From: Clostridia bacterium
Lineage (GTDB): Bacteria > Bacillota > Clostridia > Oscillospirales > CAG-272
DNA: 58,918 bases
Direction of reading: 5' to 3'
Assembly (NCBI GenBank): GCA_017411745.1
Contig: JAFQPM010000012.1
Coordinates: forward strand, 1 to 58,918
The position numbers and the translations under genes were made by a program. Under the pieces are notes generated by a model. That model was not told the DNA's origin, searched no databases, and was given only the letters and a program-made list of their open reading frames with translations. Shown here piece after piece: positions 27,501 to 35,682 of this stretch (position 1 is its first letter; each line of letters begins with the position of its first letter).

Positions 27501-28223
27501 AAGCAGCTCGTCCTCAAAGGTCACCTTATCGATAGTAGTCAAAAAGGTGGTGTGACGGCAGTGATCGGACCAATAAGTATCGATCATTCTGATCTCGGTA
27601 ATCGTGGGGTCTCTCTTTTCGCTTGCAAAGTACTCACGGCAGAACTTGATATCGTCGATATCCATCGCAAGACCAAGCTCCTTGACCATCTTGCCAAGCG
27701 CCTCGTCATCCATATCCACAAAGCCCTCAACCGTAGCAACTGACGTGGGGATCTCATATTCAAGCGCAAGCGTTTCGGGCTTGTCAAGACAAGCCTCTCT
27801 CGCCTCAACGGGATTTATAACGTACTTTTTGATCTCTGCTACGTCATCCTCGGTCAAATTGCCGCCGAGAACGTAGACCTTGGCGGTACGGATAGTGGGT
27901 CTGTCGCCGCAGGACATTATCTGTATGCACTGCGCCGCAGAGTCCGCGCGCTGATCGAACTGACCGGGCAGATACTCGACCGCAAACACCACGTCGTCAC
28001 CGCAGTCAATCGAAGATGTAGCAATATCAAGCTGAGGCTCGGAGAAAACGCTGCCGATAGCCTGCTCAAAAAGCTCCTCGGAGATATTCTCGGTATCATA
28101 GCGATTGAGCACGCGAACGCTCGTCAGATTATTGATGCCAAGCAGATTTTTCAGCTCCGCGTAAAGTGAAGCGGCCTCGTGTGCAAGCTCCTTTTTCTTT
28201 TCAACAAATATTCTGTATACCAT
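24534..28223 (-). CDS. purL: Phosphoribosylformylglycinamidine synthase, long single-chain form
   Basis: A 1229-residue protein converting FGAR, glutamine and ATP to FGAM. The synthase part carries YWSDHCRHTTF, FKNETHNHPTEIEPFGG and the GRTGRDGVGGATGSS stretch; the C-terminal quarter is a glutaminase domain with LIPVFPGTNCE, VPGGFSGGD and the nucleophile Cys in CGVCNGFQ (near residue 1067). Synthase and glutaminase fused in one chain, but with sequence features of the clostridial clade II rather than the E. coli type. AAGGAG lies inside the last codons of purD and the start follows the purD stop by two bases, which implies translational coupling. Confidence 0.96.
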   Translation of the reverse strand: MVYRIFVEKKKELAHEAASLYAELKNLLGINNLTSVRVLNRYDTENISEELFEQAIGSVFSEPQLDIATSSIDCGDDVVFAVEYLPGQFDQRADSAAQCIQIMSCGDRPTIRTAKVYVLGGNLTEDDVAEIKKYVINPVEAREACLDKPETLALEYEIPTSVATVEGFVDMDDEALGKMVKELGLAMDIDDIKFCREYFASEKRDPTITEIRMIDTYWSDHCRHTTFLTTIDKVTFEDELLEKTYKQYLATREALGRTKPQNLMDIGTLAAKYLKKTGQLQKLDESEEINACTVKIKVTVDGVDEDWLLLFKNETHNHPTEIEPFGGAATCIGGAIRDPLSGRSYVYAAMRVTGAADPTVPVSETIKGKLPQRKIVQTAAAGYSSYGNQIGLATGMVDELYHPGYAAKRMEIGAVIAATPAENVRRECPLDGDVVVLLGGRTGRDGVGGATGSSKAHDSHSVETCGAEVQKGNAPEERKLQRLFRNAEACRMIKRCNDFGAGGVSVAIGELADGLDIDLNKVPKKYEGLDGTELAISESQERMAVVIEKENIERFMALAESENLEATVVARVTEEPRLRVHWNGKTVIDLSREFLNSNGAEKHIDIAPVAADCDYEKDYVEDFAEGYKALAADLNVCSKRGLSERFDSTIGAGTVLMPFGGKHQKTPIQAMVHKVSVEQKHTDTCSYMSWGYNPYIAEKSPYHSAYLAVVESLAKLIAAGASYEDVYLTFQEYFEKPKGDIRRWGKPLAALLGAFRAQVELGVAAIGGKDSMSGSFEQLDVPPTLVSFAVTTGKVDEVVTNDAKAAGHKLICIAPKYGEDNLPVASSLIETFNKVTALMRAGKVYSAYTPTFGGIAEAVYKMCIGNGLGFRFDESMCNRAIFNYCYGAFLLEVDSDAEGMIVGYFTDDGMISRGDEQVSLTELDKLYEGKLEGVFPTLEKDDNKLYENISFNAESRVAPAVKVAKPKVLIPVFPGTNCEFDTAKVMRDAGAEAKIFVINNLTQDGIQRSVENFAKELSDSQMVFVPGGFSGGDEPDGSGKFIMAFFRNAQIKDGVHDLLNNRDGLMCGVCNGFQALIKLGLVPYGKIIDTDANCPTLTFNTIGRHQSKLVRTRIASNKSPWLAATEVGDVYTVAISHGEGRFLASDELVKQLIANGQVATQYVDLDGQATSDIRYNPNDSVMAIEGITSPDGRVFGKMGHSERIGNGLYKNVLGEFDMKMFESAVKYFK

Positions 28224-28225
28224 AA

Positions 28226-29494
28226 TTACTCCTTGTTCGCCGCCAGCGCGCGCTGACCGATATCGTGTCTGAAGTATGCGTTTCCAAAATGTATCTTTTC
28301 AACCTTCTCATAAGATGCCTTGATAGCATCCTGAAGCGTGTCGTAAATGCTTGTGACACCAAGAACACGACCGCCGTTGGTAAGAAGCTTACCGTCAGAG
28401 ATCTTCGCACCCGCAACGTAAACGTCGGGAGCGATATCAGCGGGTATCGTCATCTCATATCCCTTTTCGTAGGACTGAGGATATCCCGCAGAAGCCATAA
28501 TTACACAGCAAGCATGCTTGTCGCTGAACTTGACGTCGGTCTCTTCCAGATTGCCGTTCGTGGTAGCCATCATAACGGTAAGCAGATCGCTTTCAAGCAA
28601 AGGCAAAACCACCTGCGTCTCGGGATCTCCGAAGCGGCAGTTGTATTCGATCACCTTCGGACCGTTCGGCGTAAGCATAAGACCAAAATAAAGACATCCC
28701 TTGAAGGTTCTGCCCTCGGCGTTCATCGCGTCGATCGTCGGCTTGAAGATCGTCTCCATACACTGCTTTGCAATGTCCTCGGTGTAGTATGGATTAGGTG
28801 CAACAGTTCCCATACCTCCTGTATTAAGACCCGTGTCGTTGTCGCCGGCTCTCTTGTGGTCCATCGACGATATCATCGGCTTCACGACCTTACCGTCGGT
28901 AAACGCAAGCACCGAGACCTCGGGGCCCGTCAAAAATTCTTCGATAACAATGTGGTCGCCGCTTGCGCCGAACTGCTTGTCCTGCATCATCGAAACGACC
29001 GCCTGCTTAGCCTCGTCGAGAGTCTGCGCGATTATAACTCCCTTTCCAAGCGCAAGTCCGTCAGCCTTGATGACCGTGGGGATCGGAGCAGTCTCAAGAT
29101 AAGCAAGCGCCGCCTCCATATCGTCAAAGACCTCGTAAGCCGCCGTCGGTATTCCGTATTTCTTCATCAGATTCTTCGAAAAGACCTTGCTACCCTCGAT
29201 TATCGCCGCGTTTGCTCTCGGACCAAAGCAAGGAATACCTTTCTCCTCAAGCGCGTCAACGCAACCGAGAACAAGCGGATCGTCAGGCGCAACAACGGCG
29301 TAATCAATGCCATTCTGAACCGCAAACTCCACGATCGCGCCAATATCCTTCGCGCCGATCTCCACACACTCGGCATCCGCCGCAATACCGCCGTTTCCGG
29401 GGAGCGCATATATCCTTTCGACGTCCTTATTCTCTTTTATTTTCTTGATGATGGCGTGCTCTCTGCCGCCACCGCCTACTACCATTATTTTCAT
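28226..29494 (-). CDS. purD: Phosphoribosylamine-glycine ligase
   Basis: A 422-residue ATP-grasp enzyme forming GAR from phosphoribosylamine, glycine and ATP. The N-terminus MKIMVVGGGGREHAI is the family signature; KADGLALGKGV is the ATP-grasp lysine loop and NCRFGDPETQ the metal and ATP site. GGAG lies 6 nt before ATG 29494, which is chosen over an ATG four codons earlier. It follows a 415-bp gap full of hairpins after purH and is coupled to purL downstream. Confidence 0.96.
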   Translation of the reverse strand: MKIMVVGGGGREHAIIKKIKENKDVERIYALPGNGGIAADAECVEIGAKDIGAIVEFAVQNGIDYAVVAPDDPLVLGCVDALEEKGIPCFGPRANAAIIEGSKVFSKNLMKKYGIPTAAYEVFDDMEAALAYLETAPIPTVIKADGLALGKGVIIAQTLDEAKQAVVSMMQDKQFGASGDHIVIEEFLTGPEVSVLAFTDGKVVKPMISSMDHKRAGDNDTGLNTGGMGTVAPNPYYTEDIAKQCMETIFKPTIDAMNAEGRTFKGCLYFGLMLTPNGPKVIEYNCRFGDPETQVVLPLLESDLLTVMMATTNGNLEETDVKFSDKHACCVIMASAGYPQSYEKGYEMTIPADIAPDVYVAGAKISDGKLLTNGGRVLGVTSIYDTLQDAIKASYEKVEKIHFGNAYFRHDIGQRALAANKE

Positions 29495-29526
29495 TTTAAT
29501 CTCCAATAAATAGTTAGCGAATGTTA

Positions 29527-29892
29527 GGGATTCTCTTCTTTTCTTGAAAGAAAAGAAGCAAAAGAACTTCCTGATATTTGGGTTCTAACAACGGTGAGAT
29601 AACGTTGAAATTTCGTACACGAAATTTCAACCTACTGAGATATTGATCCTCCTAGCGTATAGAACCCAACCAATCAATCACGAATTAAAACTAAAGCTTT
29701 ACAACAAATAATATTTGATAGGTTCAATACCCTATCGATCAATAAACGTAAGATGGGGATTTTTTAACTAGCAAAGCGAAGTAAAAAATCCTCGTTTTCT
29801 GCTTGCTGAAAACAAACACCCTAAAAGGACCCACACATACGGGAAGTTTCTTTGCCTACTTTCTTTTCAAAGAAAGTAGGTCGCCGAAGGCG
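29527..29892. repeat. Composite hairpin-rich element with inverted ends (purH-purD gap)
   Basis: A gene-free stretch bounded by two inverted copies of the intergenic hairpin repeat: CTTCTTTTC/GAAAAGAAG (29535-29558) with flank CAAAAGAACTTCC, and CCTACTTTCTTT/AAAGAAAGTAGG (29855-29880) with flank GGGAAGTTTCTTTG and TCGCCGAAGGC. Between them lie a perfect 13-bp stem GTTGAAATTTCGT/ACGAAATTTCAAC (about 29603-29630), TTGGGTTCTA/TAGAACCCAA, GATAGG/CCTATC (29717-29736) and GGATTTTTT/AAAAAATCC (about 29756-29792). The layout (inverted ends, no ORF) fits a MITE-like insertion or a nested pair of repeats. No convincing promoter was found inside. Confidence 0.65.
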
Positions 29893-29909
29893 CGCGCCCC
29901 CGCATCCTC

Positions 29910-31094
29910 TTAATGATGGAACAATCTCATTCCGGTAAACGCCATCGCCATGCCGTATTTATCACAGCACTCGATAACGAGATCGTCGCGGATAGATCCG
30001 CCGGGCTCTGCGATATACTTGACTCCGGACTTCTTAGCGCGCTCAATATTGTCGCTGAAGGGGAAGAAAGCGTCGGACCCGAGAGCAACTCCGTCGATAG
30101 TATCGAGATAAGCTCTCTGCTCCTCCTTGGTAAAGGGAGAGGGCTGCTCGGTAAAGTACTTCTGCCAGTTGCCGTCAGCACAAACGTCCTCCTCATTCTG
30201 ATTGATGTAGCCGTCGATAACGTTATCTCTGTCGGGACGTCCGAGAGTGGACTTGAAGGGCAGATTCAAAACCTTATCGCTCTGGCGCAAGAACCATGTA
30301 TCTGCCTTGCCGCCCGCAAGACGAGTGCAATGAACTCTGGACTGCTGACCCGCGCCAACGCCGATCGCCTGACCGTCGACCGCGAAGCAAACCGAGTTGG
30401 ACTGTGTATATTTAAGTGTAATAAGCGCAACTACGAGATCGCGGATAGCAGACTCGGGCATATCCTTGTTAGCAGTGACCACGTTCTGAAGAATATCCGC
30501 ACTGATCTTGTAATTGTTTCTTCCCTGCTCAAAGGTGATACCGTAGACCTGCTTTCTTTCCACGGGATCGGGAGTAAAATCGGGATCGATCTTAACTATG
30601 TTGTATCCTCCCTTTCTCTTACCCTTAAGGATCTCAAGCGCCTCGGGCTCGTATCCGGGAGCAATGATGCCGTCAGAGACCTCGCGAGCGATCATCTTCG
30701 CGGTGGTAACGTCGCAAACGTCGGAAAGCGCTACCCAGTCACCGAATGAGCACATTCTGTCAGTGCCTCTTGCTCTCGCATAAGCGCAAGCCAAGGGGGA
30801 CTCGTCAAGGCCCTCAATGTCGTCAACGAAGCAAGCCTTCTTCAGCTTTTCGGGCAAAGGAAGACCAACAGCCGCGCTGGTGGGGCTTACGTGCTTGAAC
30901 GAGGTGACCGCAGGAAGACCAAGCGCCTCCTTAAGCTCCTTGACAAGCTGCCAGGAGTTGAACGCGTCAAGGAAATTAATGTATCCGGGTCTGCCGTTCA
31001 AGATTTCAATGGGAAGATCACTTCCGTCGTGCATAAATATCTTGGAAGGCTTCTGATTGGGGTTACAACCGTATTTAAGTTCAAATTCTTTCAT
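29910..31094 (-). CDS. purH: AICAR transformylase (PurH formyltransferase domain only)
   Basis: A 394-residue protein corresponding to the C-terminal transformylase half of bifunctional PurH. It moves the formyl group of 10-formyl-THF to AICAR, giving FAICAR. The catalytic Lys-His pair is in SFKHVSPTSAAVG, and GAGQQSRVHCTRLAG and GSDAFFPF are typical. The N-terminal IMP cyclohydrolase domain (about 190 residues) is absent, and the start is firm (AAGGAG 8 nt before ATG 31094). Ring closure is therefore expected from the adjacent PurO-like gene, whose stop lies 14 bp upstream. Confidence 0.92.
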   Translation of the reverse strand: MKEFELKYGCNPNQKPSKIFMHDGSDLPIEILNGRPGYINFLDAFNSWQLVKELKEALGLPAVTSFKHVSPTSAAVGLPLPEKLKKACFVDDIEGLDESPLACAYARARGTDRMCSFGDWVALSDVCDVTTAKMIAREVSDGIIAPGYEPEALEILKGKRKGGYNIVKIDPDFTPDPVERKQVYGITFEQGRNNYKISADILQNVVTANKDMPESAIRDLVVALITLKYTQSNSVCFAVDGQAIGVGAGQQSRVHCTRLAGGKADTWFLRQSDKVLNLPFKSTLGRPDRDNVIDGYINQNEEDVCADGNWQKYFTEQPSPFTKEEQRAYLDTIDGVALGSDAFFPFSDNIERAKKSGVKYIAEPGGSIRDDLVIECCDKYGMAMAFTGMRLFHH

Positions 31095-31108
31095 GCTAAC
31101 AGTCTCCT

Positions 31109-31828
31109 TTATACGTTCTTATTAACTATTCTGGTTTCACTCTCTCCGCTCTCAATATCGATATAGCGAACGAACAAGGAAACCTTATTATCCTCATTAA
31201 GATTAGACCAGATCATCTCGGTAAGCTCATCGATCTCTACGTCGGGAAGCTCAAGCGTCTTGGGCTCACCCTCAAAGCTGGGCAACGGATTACCGTCGCA
31301 ATTATAGGTGTGAATAAACTTTGCCCTGCCCGCCAAGGGATTGGAGTAAGCGTATGTAAATCTCTCGCAGGAGCTGTCGTCGCCCTCTGCGCTCTTGAGG
31401 ATAGACATCGCGTAGTTCATCTCGCCGCCCTCGCGGTGAATGATACCCGAAATACGGGGCGTAAAATTGGGCTTGTCGTCCTCGAACTCGCGTGTGCGAA
31501 GCGCCTGCTCAAAGGTCATCTGCTTGTCCATAAGATCGTAGATCGTATCGGTCTGATCGCCGTTGGTAACGATAGTCTTGTTGCCAAGCACGCGCACGGG
31601 ATAGTAGATGATAAGATGCGGATCGACCATCTTGGATTCATCAAAAGCCTTGGTACGCATATTGTCGCCCTCGGCAACGAATACACGGTTGCGGCTGTTC
31701 ACACTTCTACCCATAATAAAGTAAGCAGTAACTGCCTTTTTGCCATCAGCACTTTTGCCGATAATAATGCCTCTGCCGTGGTATGCCAGAGAATTCAGCT
31801 CGTCTTTGATAGTTGAAATCTTCATCAT
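31109..31828 (-). CDS. purO: PurO-type IMP cyclohydrolase
   Basis: A 239-residue protein that resembles archaeal PurO (the IMP cyclohydrolase family PF07826), not the cyclohydrolase half of PurH. Recognisable parts are the N-terminal YHGRGIIIGKSADGKKAVTAY with following MGRSVNSRNRVF, and FTPRISGI and SNPLAGRAKFIHTYNC further on; these match the PurO fold, an Ntn-hydrolase-like sandwich. It would dehydrate FAICAR to IMP. Placement directly upstream of a transformylase-only PurH makes the pair a functional replacement for bifunctional PurH. GAGGAG precedes two adjacent Met codons (31828 and 31825); either may be used. The family assignment is from motifs only. Confidence 0.8.
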   Translation of the reverse strand: MMKISTIKDELNSLAYHGRGIIIGKSADGKKAVTAYFIMGRSVNSRNRVFVAEGDNMRTKAFDESKMVDPHLIIYYPVRVLGNKTIVTNGDQTDTIYDLMDKQMTFEQALRTREFEDDKPNFTPRISGIIHREGGEMNYAMSILKSAEGDDSSCERFTYAYSNPLAGRAKFIHTYNCDGNPLPSFEGEPKTLELPDVEIDELTEMIWSNLNEDNKVSLFVRYIDIESGESETRIVNKNV

Positions 31829-31837
31829 CTTATCTCC

Positions 31838-32473
31838 TCAATTAATATAAACTTTATTATTTTCGACAGTTATCCTGCCATCACAGAATAATCTCACCGC
31901 TTCGGGAAGTATCTTCCACTCGGCTTGTTCCATAATGCGTTTCTGCAAGGTTTCGGGAGTATCATCCTGCTTGACCTCGACCGCCTTTTGAAGCACGATC
32001 GGACCCGCGTCACACTCGGGAGTAACTATATGCACCGTCGCGCCCGAGATCTTAACTCCCTTTTCAAGCGCCGCCTCGTGAACGTGAAGTCCGTAAAATC
32101 CCTTTCCACAAAAAGAAGGAATAAGCGCGGGATGTACGTTCAGAATTCGGTTCGGGAACGCCTCGTATACCTGCTCGTCAATGATCGTCAGAAATCCTGC
32201 AAGCACGACGAGATCGATTTCTGCCGCGAGCATTTCGTCGGCAAGCGCCCTCGAATACGACGCAATGCTGTCGTATTCCGTGCGAGCCAATACTCTGCCC
32301 TCAATGCCTGCATTTGCCGCCCTTTCGAGCGCGTAAACGTCGGGCTTGGACGCGATAACGAGCGTTATTTTGCCGTTACCAAGCTCCCCTCTCCTCTCGG
32401 CATCAATAAGCGCCTGAAGATTAGTGCCTCCGCCCGAAACAAGAACCGCTATTTTCGTCGGTTTCAAGGACAT
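31838..32473 (-). CDS. purN: Phosphoribosylglycinamide formyltransferase
   Basis: A 211-residue enzyme transferring the formyl group of 10-formyl-THF to GAR. The phosphate-binding loop is VLVSGGGTNLQ (11-21), the catalytic Asn and His are in NVHPALIPSF (NxHPxLxP), and the catalytic Asp is in TVHIVTPECDAGPI. AGGGAG lies 7 nt before the ATG. It lies 9 bp ahead of purO and 40 bp after the formate/nitrite channel gene. Confidence 0.95.
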   Translation of the reverse strand: MSLKPTKIAVLVSGGGTNLQALIDAERRGELGNGKITLVIASKPDVYALERAANAGIEGRVLARTEYDSIASYSRALADEMLAAEIDLVVLAGFLTIIDEQVYEAFPNRILNVHPALIPSFCGKGFYGLHVHEAALEKGVKISGATVHIVTPECDAGPIVLQKAVEVKQDDTPETLQKRIMEQAEWKILPEAVRLFCDGRITVENNKVYIN

Positions 32474-32513
32474 AACAATTCTCCCTTCAAAATCAAATTA
32501 TCGCTAAAGATCA

Positions 32514-33143
32514 TCATACCTGCTTGGGCTTGACCATGGCAAGCAGAGGCAACAGCATACCTCCGATCGTGTTTCCAAGCACAACGACAAGAATATATAC
32601 CACCGTATCAAGCGAAAAGCTTTCCGCCGCCGCAAAATAGAACATATTTGCGATCGAGTGCTCAAAGCCCGCGAGAATAAACACGGGAACGCAGAACAAG
32701 ATTCCCACAACGGTTTTTTTGTCGCGATAAATGCTTACCGCCAAATACATAAGGATTCCGCAAAAGATTCCACGTATCAAGGTCTGCCCAAACGACTGTG
32801 TCAGCTTCGACGCACAAATAGCCTCTGCAACAGAGCAAATATTTGGAATAGCGTATCTCACCGCAAGACCAAGACCGACGGTCGCGATAAGATTACCCAA
32901 AAGCCCGAGCAAAAGGACCGCAAAAGCATCGCCGTCGTGCTTTTCGGGAATGAATCCGATCTTTCCCGTGTAAAGCGAATATCCCTTATAGCAGATACAG
33001 AGCAGAGCGATCGAAAAGAAGAACGCTCCGATAGTGCGATTAAGTACCGAGCCGTCGCCGTAGCAAGCAAGGAAAACGCTTCCGCCTATGGCGATCATAA
33101 TGCCGGCCATAGCTCCGTTAATGATCTTCTGTAATATCTTCAT
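32514..33143 (-). CDS. Formate/nitrite transporter (FNT) family channel
   Basis: A 209-residue protein with six hydrophobic segments. The FNT signature is clear: LYTGKIGF (57-64), CGILMYLAVSIY (128-139) and GFEHSIANMFYF (159-170), with His162 at the position of the central pore His of FocA. FNT channels conduct formate, nitrite or hydrosulfide with proton coupling. It is short for the family (usually 250-280). It starts one base after the purM stop and is followed by purN, so it is part of the purine operon; formate supply to Fhs (or formate release) is the likely role. Direction and ion are not shown by the sequence. Confidence 0.85.
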   Translation of the reverse strand: MKILQKIINGAMAGIMIAIGGSVFLACYGDGSVLNRTIGAFFFSIALLCICYKGYSLYTGKIGFIPEKHDGDAFAVLLLGLLGNLIATVGLGLAVRYAIPNICSVAEAICASKLTQSFGQTLIRGIFCGILMYLAVSIYRDKKTVVGILFCVPVFILAGFEHSIANMFYFAAAESFSLDTVVYILVVVLGNTIGGMLLPLLAMVKPKQV

Positions 33144-33144
33144 A

Positions 33145-34191
33145 TCAGATTATCTCTATCTTTTCGTTTTCAGATTTTACGATCTCACCGATCACGTAGG
33201 CGTCCTCGCCGTTCGCACGAAGGATCTCAAGCGCCGCCTCGACCTCGGAGGCAGGAACGACAACGCTCATACCAACACCCATATTGTAGGTGTTGAACAT
33301 ATCGCGCTCGGGAATATTGCCCGTCTTTGCTATCAGATCGAAGATCGGCAAAACCTTCACATCCGCTTTATTAATGCGTGCGCAAAGACCGTCGGGAATG
33401 CTTCTCGGAATATTTTCGTAAAATCCGCCGCCCGTAATGTGCGAAATACCCTTAACGTCAACCTTTTCAAGAAGTGCAAGTATACTCTTTACGTATATTC
33501 TCGTGGGAGTGAGCAAGGTCTCCGCAACGCTTTTTCCACCAAGCGACTCGCAAGGAGCGTAAAGCGAATCGGGATTGTTATCAATATCAAACACCTTGCG
33601 GCAAAGCGAAAATCCGTTGGAATGAACGCCGCTCGATGCAAGCGCGATCACAATGTCACCCTCGGCCATCCTCTTGTTGTCAAGAATCTTCTTCTTGTCA
33701 ACTATACCGACTGCAAAACCCGCAAGGTCGTATTCATCCACAGGCATCAAGCCGGGATGCTCTGCAGTTTCTCCGCCGATAAGTGCCGCGCCCGACTGAA
33801 CGCATCCCTCGGCAACACCGCCAACGATAGCGGCGATCTTTTCGGGAATATTCTTTCCGCAAGCAATATAGTCAAGGAAGAACAAAGGCTTTGCGCCGCA
33901 GCAAATAATGTCGTTAACACACATAGCGACCGCATCGATACCGATAGTATCGTGCTTGTCCATCAAAATGGCCATCTTCACCTTAGTTCCGCAGCCGTCA
34001 GTTCCCGAAACGAGCACGGGCTCTTCCAAGCCCAAGGGAAGACCGAAGCAGCCTCCAAATCCTCCAACGTCGTCAAGACAGCCCTCATTTTTCGTGCGAG
34101 CGATGTGCTTTTTCATCAACTCGACCGCCTTGTAGCCCGCAGTAATATCAACGCCCGCCGCAGCGTAGCTCTCAGATCTCGAATTATTCAT
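33145..34191 (-). CDS. purM: Phosphoribosylformylglycinamidine cyclo-ligase
   Basis: A 348-residue AIR synthetase using ATP to close the imidazole ring of FGAM. Typical motifs are [13 protein letters not shown] at the N-terminus, [40 protein letters not shown] and [13 protein letters not shown]. The ATG at 34191 has AAGG 6 nt upstream; an upstream extension in the same frame is discarded because homologs start here. 37 bp downstream of purF; its TGA is one base from the start of the FNT gene. Confidence 0.96.
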   Translation of the reverse strand: MNNSRSESYAAAGVDITAGYKAVELMKKHIARTKNEGCLDDVGGFGGCFGLPLGLEEPVLVSGTDGCGTKVKMAILMDKHDTIGIDAVAMCVNDIICCGAKPLFFLDYIACGKNIPEKIAAIVGGVAEGCVQSGAALIGGETAEHPGLMPVDEYDLAGFAVGIVDKKKILDNKRMAEGDIVIALASSGVHSNGFSLCRKVFDIDNNPDSLYAPCESLGGKSVAETLLTPTRIYVKSILALLEKVDVKGISHITGGGFYENIPRSIPDGLCARINKADVKVLPIFDLIAKTGNIPERDMFNTYNMGVGMSVVVPASEVEAALEILRANGEDAYVIGEIVKSENEKIEII

Positions 34192-34228
34192 AAAAACCTT
34201 ACCTTTCGTAGTGCTTATCGCAATGCAA

Positions 34229-35653
34229 TTATTCTTTTCCCGTCCAACAGTACGTGCAAAGCTGATCCTCGGGAAGACCAATGGCTTTGATTATGCCCTC
34301 GATAGACTGGAACTCAAGAGACGCCAAGTGAAGCTTCTCACATATCTTTCGGCGCAGATTTTTGCCGCGCTCGGTGTTGGCATCGCTGTATTCTTCAATA
34401 TATTTAAATCCCTCCTCGCCCTCAAGCTCCATAATGGTCTTTCGTGCGATAAGTTCCATAGGGCTGGTCGCTCTGGAGAAATTCAAATACTTACAACTAT
34501 ACATAATAGGCGGGCAAGCCGAGCGCATGTGCACCGACTTCGCACCGTTTTCATACAAAAATTCGACCGTCTCGCGAAGCTGTGTTCCTCGAACTATCGA
34601 GTCGTCCACGAAAAGCAGATTTTTGTCCTGAATAAGATCGTGCACGGGCACCAGCTTCATCTTCGCGACCTTTTTTCTGTCAGCCTGACTCGGAGGCATA
34701 AAGCTTCGCGGCCATGTAGGCGTATATTTTATAAAGGGGCGAGAGAAAGGCAAACTGCTCGCATTTGAATATCCGATCGCGTGGGGAGTTCCCGAATCAG
34801 GCACTCCGCTGACGTAATCGATGCCGTCGCAAAGACCCGCCTCGCGATCCGATCCTGCCATTATCTGCCCGTTGCGATATCGCATTGCTTCAACGTTTAC
34901 TCCCTCGTAAGTCGCAGTAGGGTAGCCGTAATACGACCAAAGGAAAGCGCATACCTTCTTCTTTTTTTGGGGAGGAGAAAGCTGCTCTATGCCATCGGGT
35001 GTTATCTCAACGATCTCTCCGGGCCCAAGCTCTCTCTCGTCCTCATACCCAAGCTTTTGGTAAGCAAAGGACTCAAACGCGATCGCGTATCCGTATTCGT
35101 CTTTTCCGATAAGCACGGGAAGTCTACCAAACTTGTCCCTTGCAGCAATAATGCTTCCCCCGTCCTTAAGGATCAAAAGAGAGACCGTTCCTTCTACGAC
35201 ATCGTTGGCGAACTTAATTCCCTCAGCAAAGCTGTCCTTTTGATTTATAAGCGCCGCCACGAGCTCGGTAGAGTTTATCTGCCCGCCCGTCATAGCGTTA
35301 AAATGTCCCGTTGTATGTGAAAAATATTCTTCCAACAACCTATCGACGTTGTTTATTATGCCAATAGTGGCAATAGCGTACGTGCCGAGTTTTGAGCTAA
35401 TGAGAAGCGGTTGAGGATCGCTATCGCTGATCGAGCCGATCGCGCTGGTGCCACTCATTTCCTCAAAAATGCGTTCAAATTTCGTTCTGAACGGAGCGTT
35501 GGATATATTATGTATCTCTCTTTGTAATCCAAGCTCCTTGTCATAGGCAGCAAGACCGCCGCGTCTTGTTCCAAGATGCGAATGATAGTCGGTTCCAAAG
35601 AAAACGTCACTCAAGCATTCGCGTCTTGAGGCGATTCCAAAAAATCCTCCCAT
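34229..35653 (-). CDS. purF: Amidophosphoribosyltransferase-like protein lacking the glutaminase Cys
   Basis: A 474-residue PurF homolog, expected to make phosphoribosylamine from PRPP. The phosphoribosyltransferase half is intact: [14 protein letters not shown] (346-359) is the PRPP loop, and Cys235, Cys387, Cys466 and Cys469 sit where B. subtilis-type PurF binds its [4Fe-4S] cluster. The glutaminase half is folded like an Ntn amidotransferase, but the N-terminus reads MGGFFGI where active enzymes have (M)CGxxGI: the nucleophilic Cys is Gly2 or Gly3. AAGGAG 12 nt before the ATG and the absence of another in-frame start rule out a missed N-terminus. It may use free ammonia or another glutaminase. 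Second gene of the purine operon. Confidence 0.88.
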   Translation of the reverse strand: MGGFFGIASRRECLSDVFFGTDYHSHLGTRRGGLAAYDKELGLQREIHNISNAPFRTKFERIFEEMSGTSAIGSISDSDPQPLLISSKLGTYAIATIGIINNVDRLLEEYFSHTTGHFNAMTGGQINSTELVAALINQKDSFAEGIKFANDVVEGTVSLLILKDGGSIIAARDKFGRLPVLIGKDEYGYAIAFESFAYQKLGYEDERELGPGEIVEITPDGIEQLSPPQKKKKVCAFLWSYYGYPTATYEGVNVEAMRYRNGQIMAGSDREAGLCDGIDYVSGVPDSGTPHAIGYSNASSLPFSRPFIKYTPTWPRSFMPPSQADRKKVAKMKLVPVHDLIQDKNLLFVDDSIVRGTQLRETVEFLYENGAKSVHMRSACPPIMYSCKYLNFSRATSPMELIARKTIMELEGEEGFKYIEEYSDANTERGKNLRRKICEKLHLASLEFQSIEGIIKAIGLPEDQLCTYCWTGKE

Positions 35654-35682
35654 ATATAGACATATCTCCTTAAAAAATGCGA

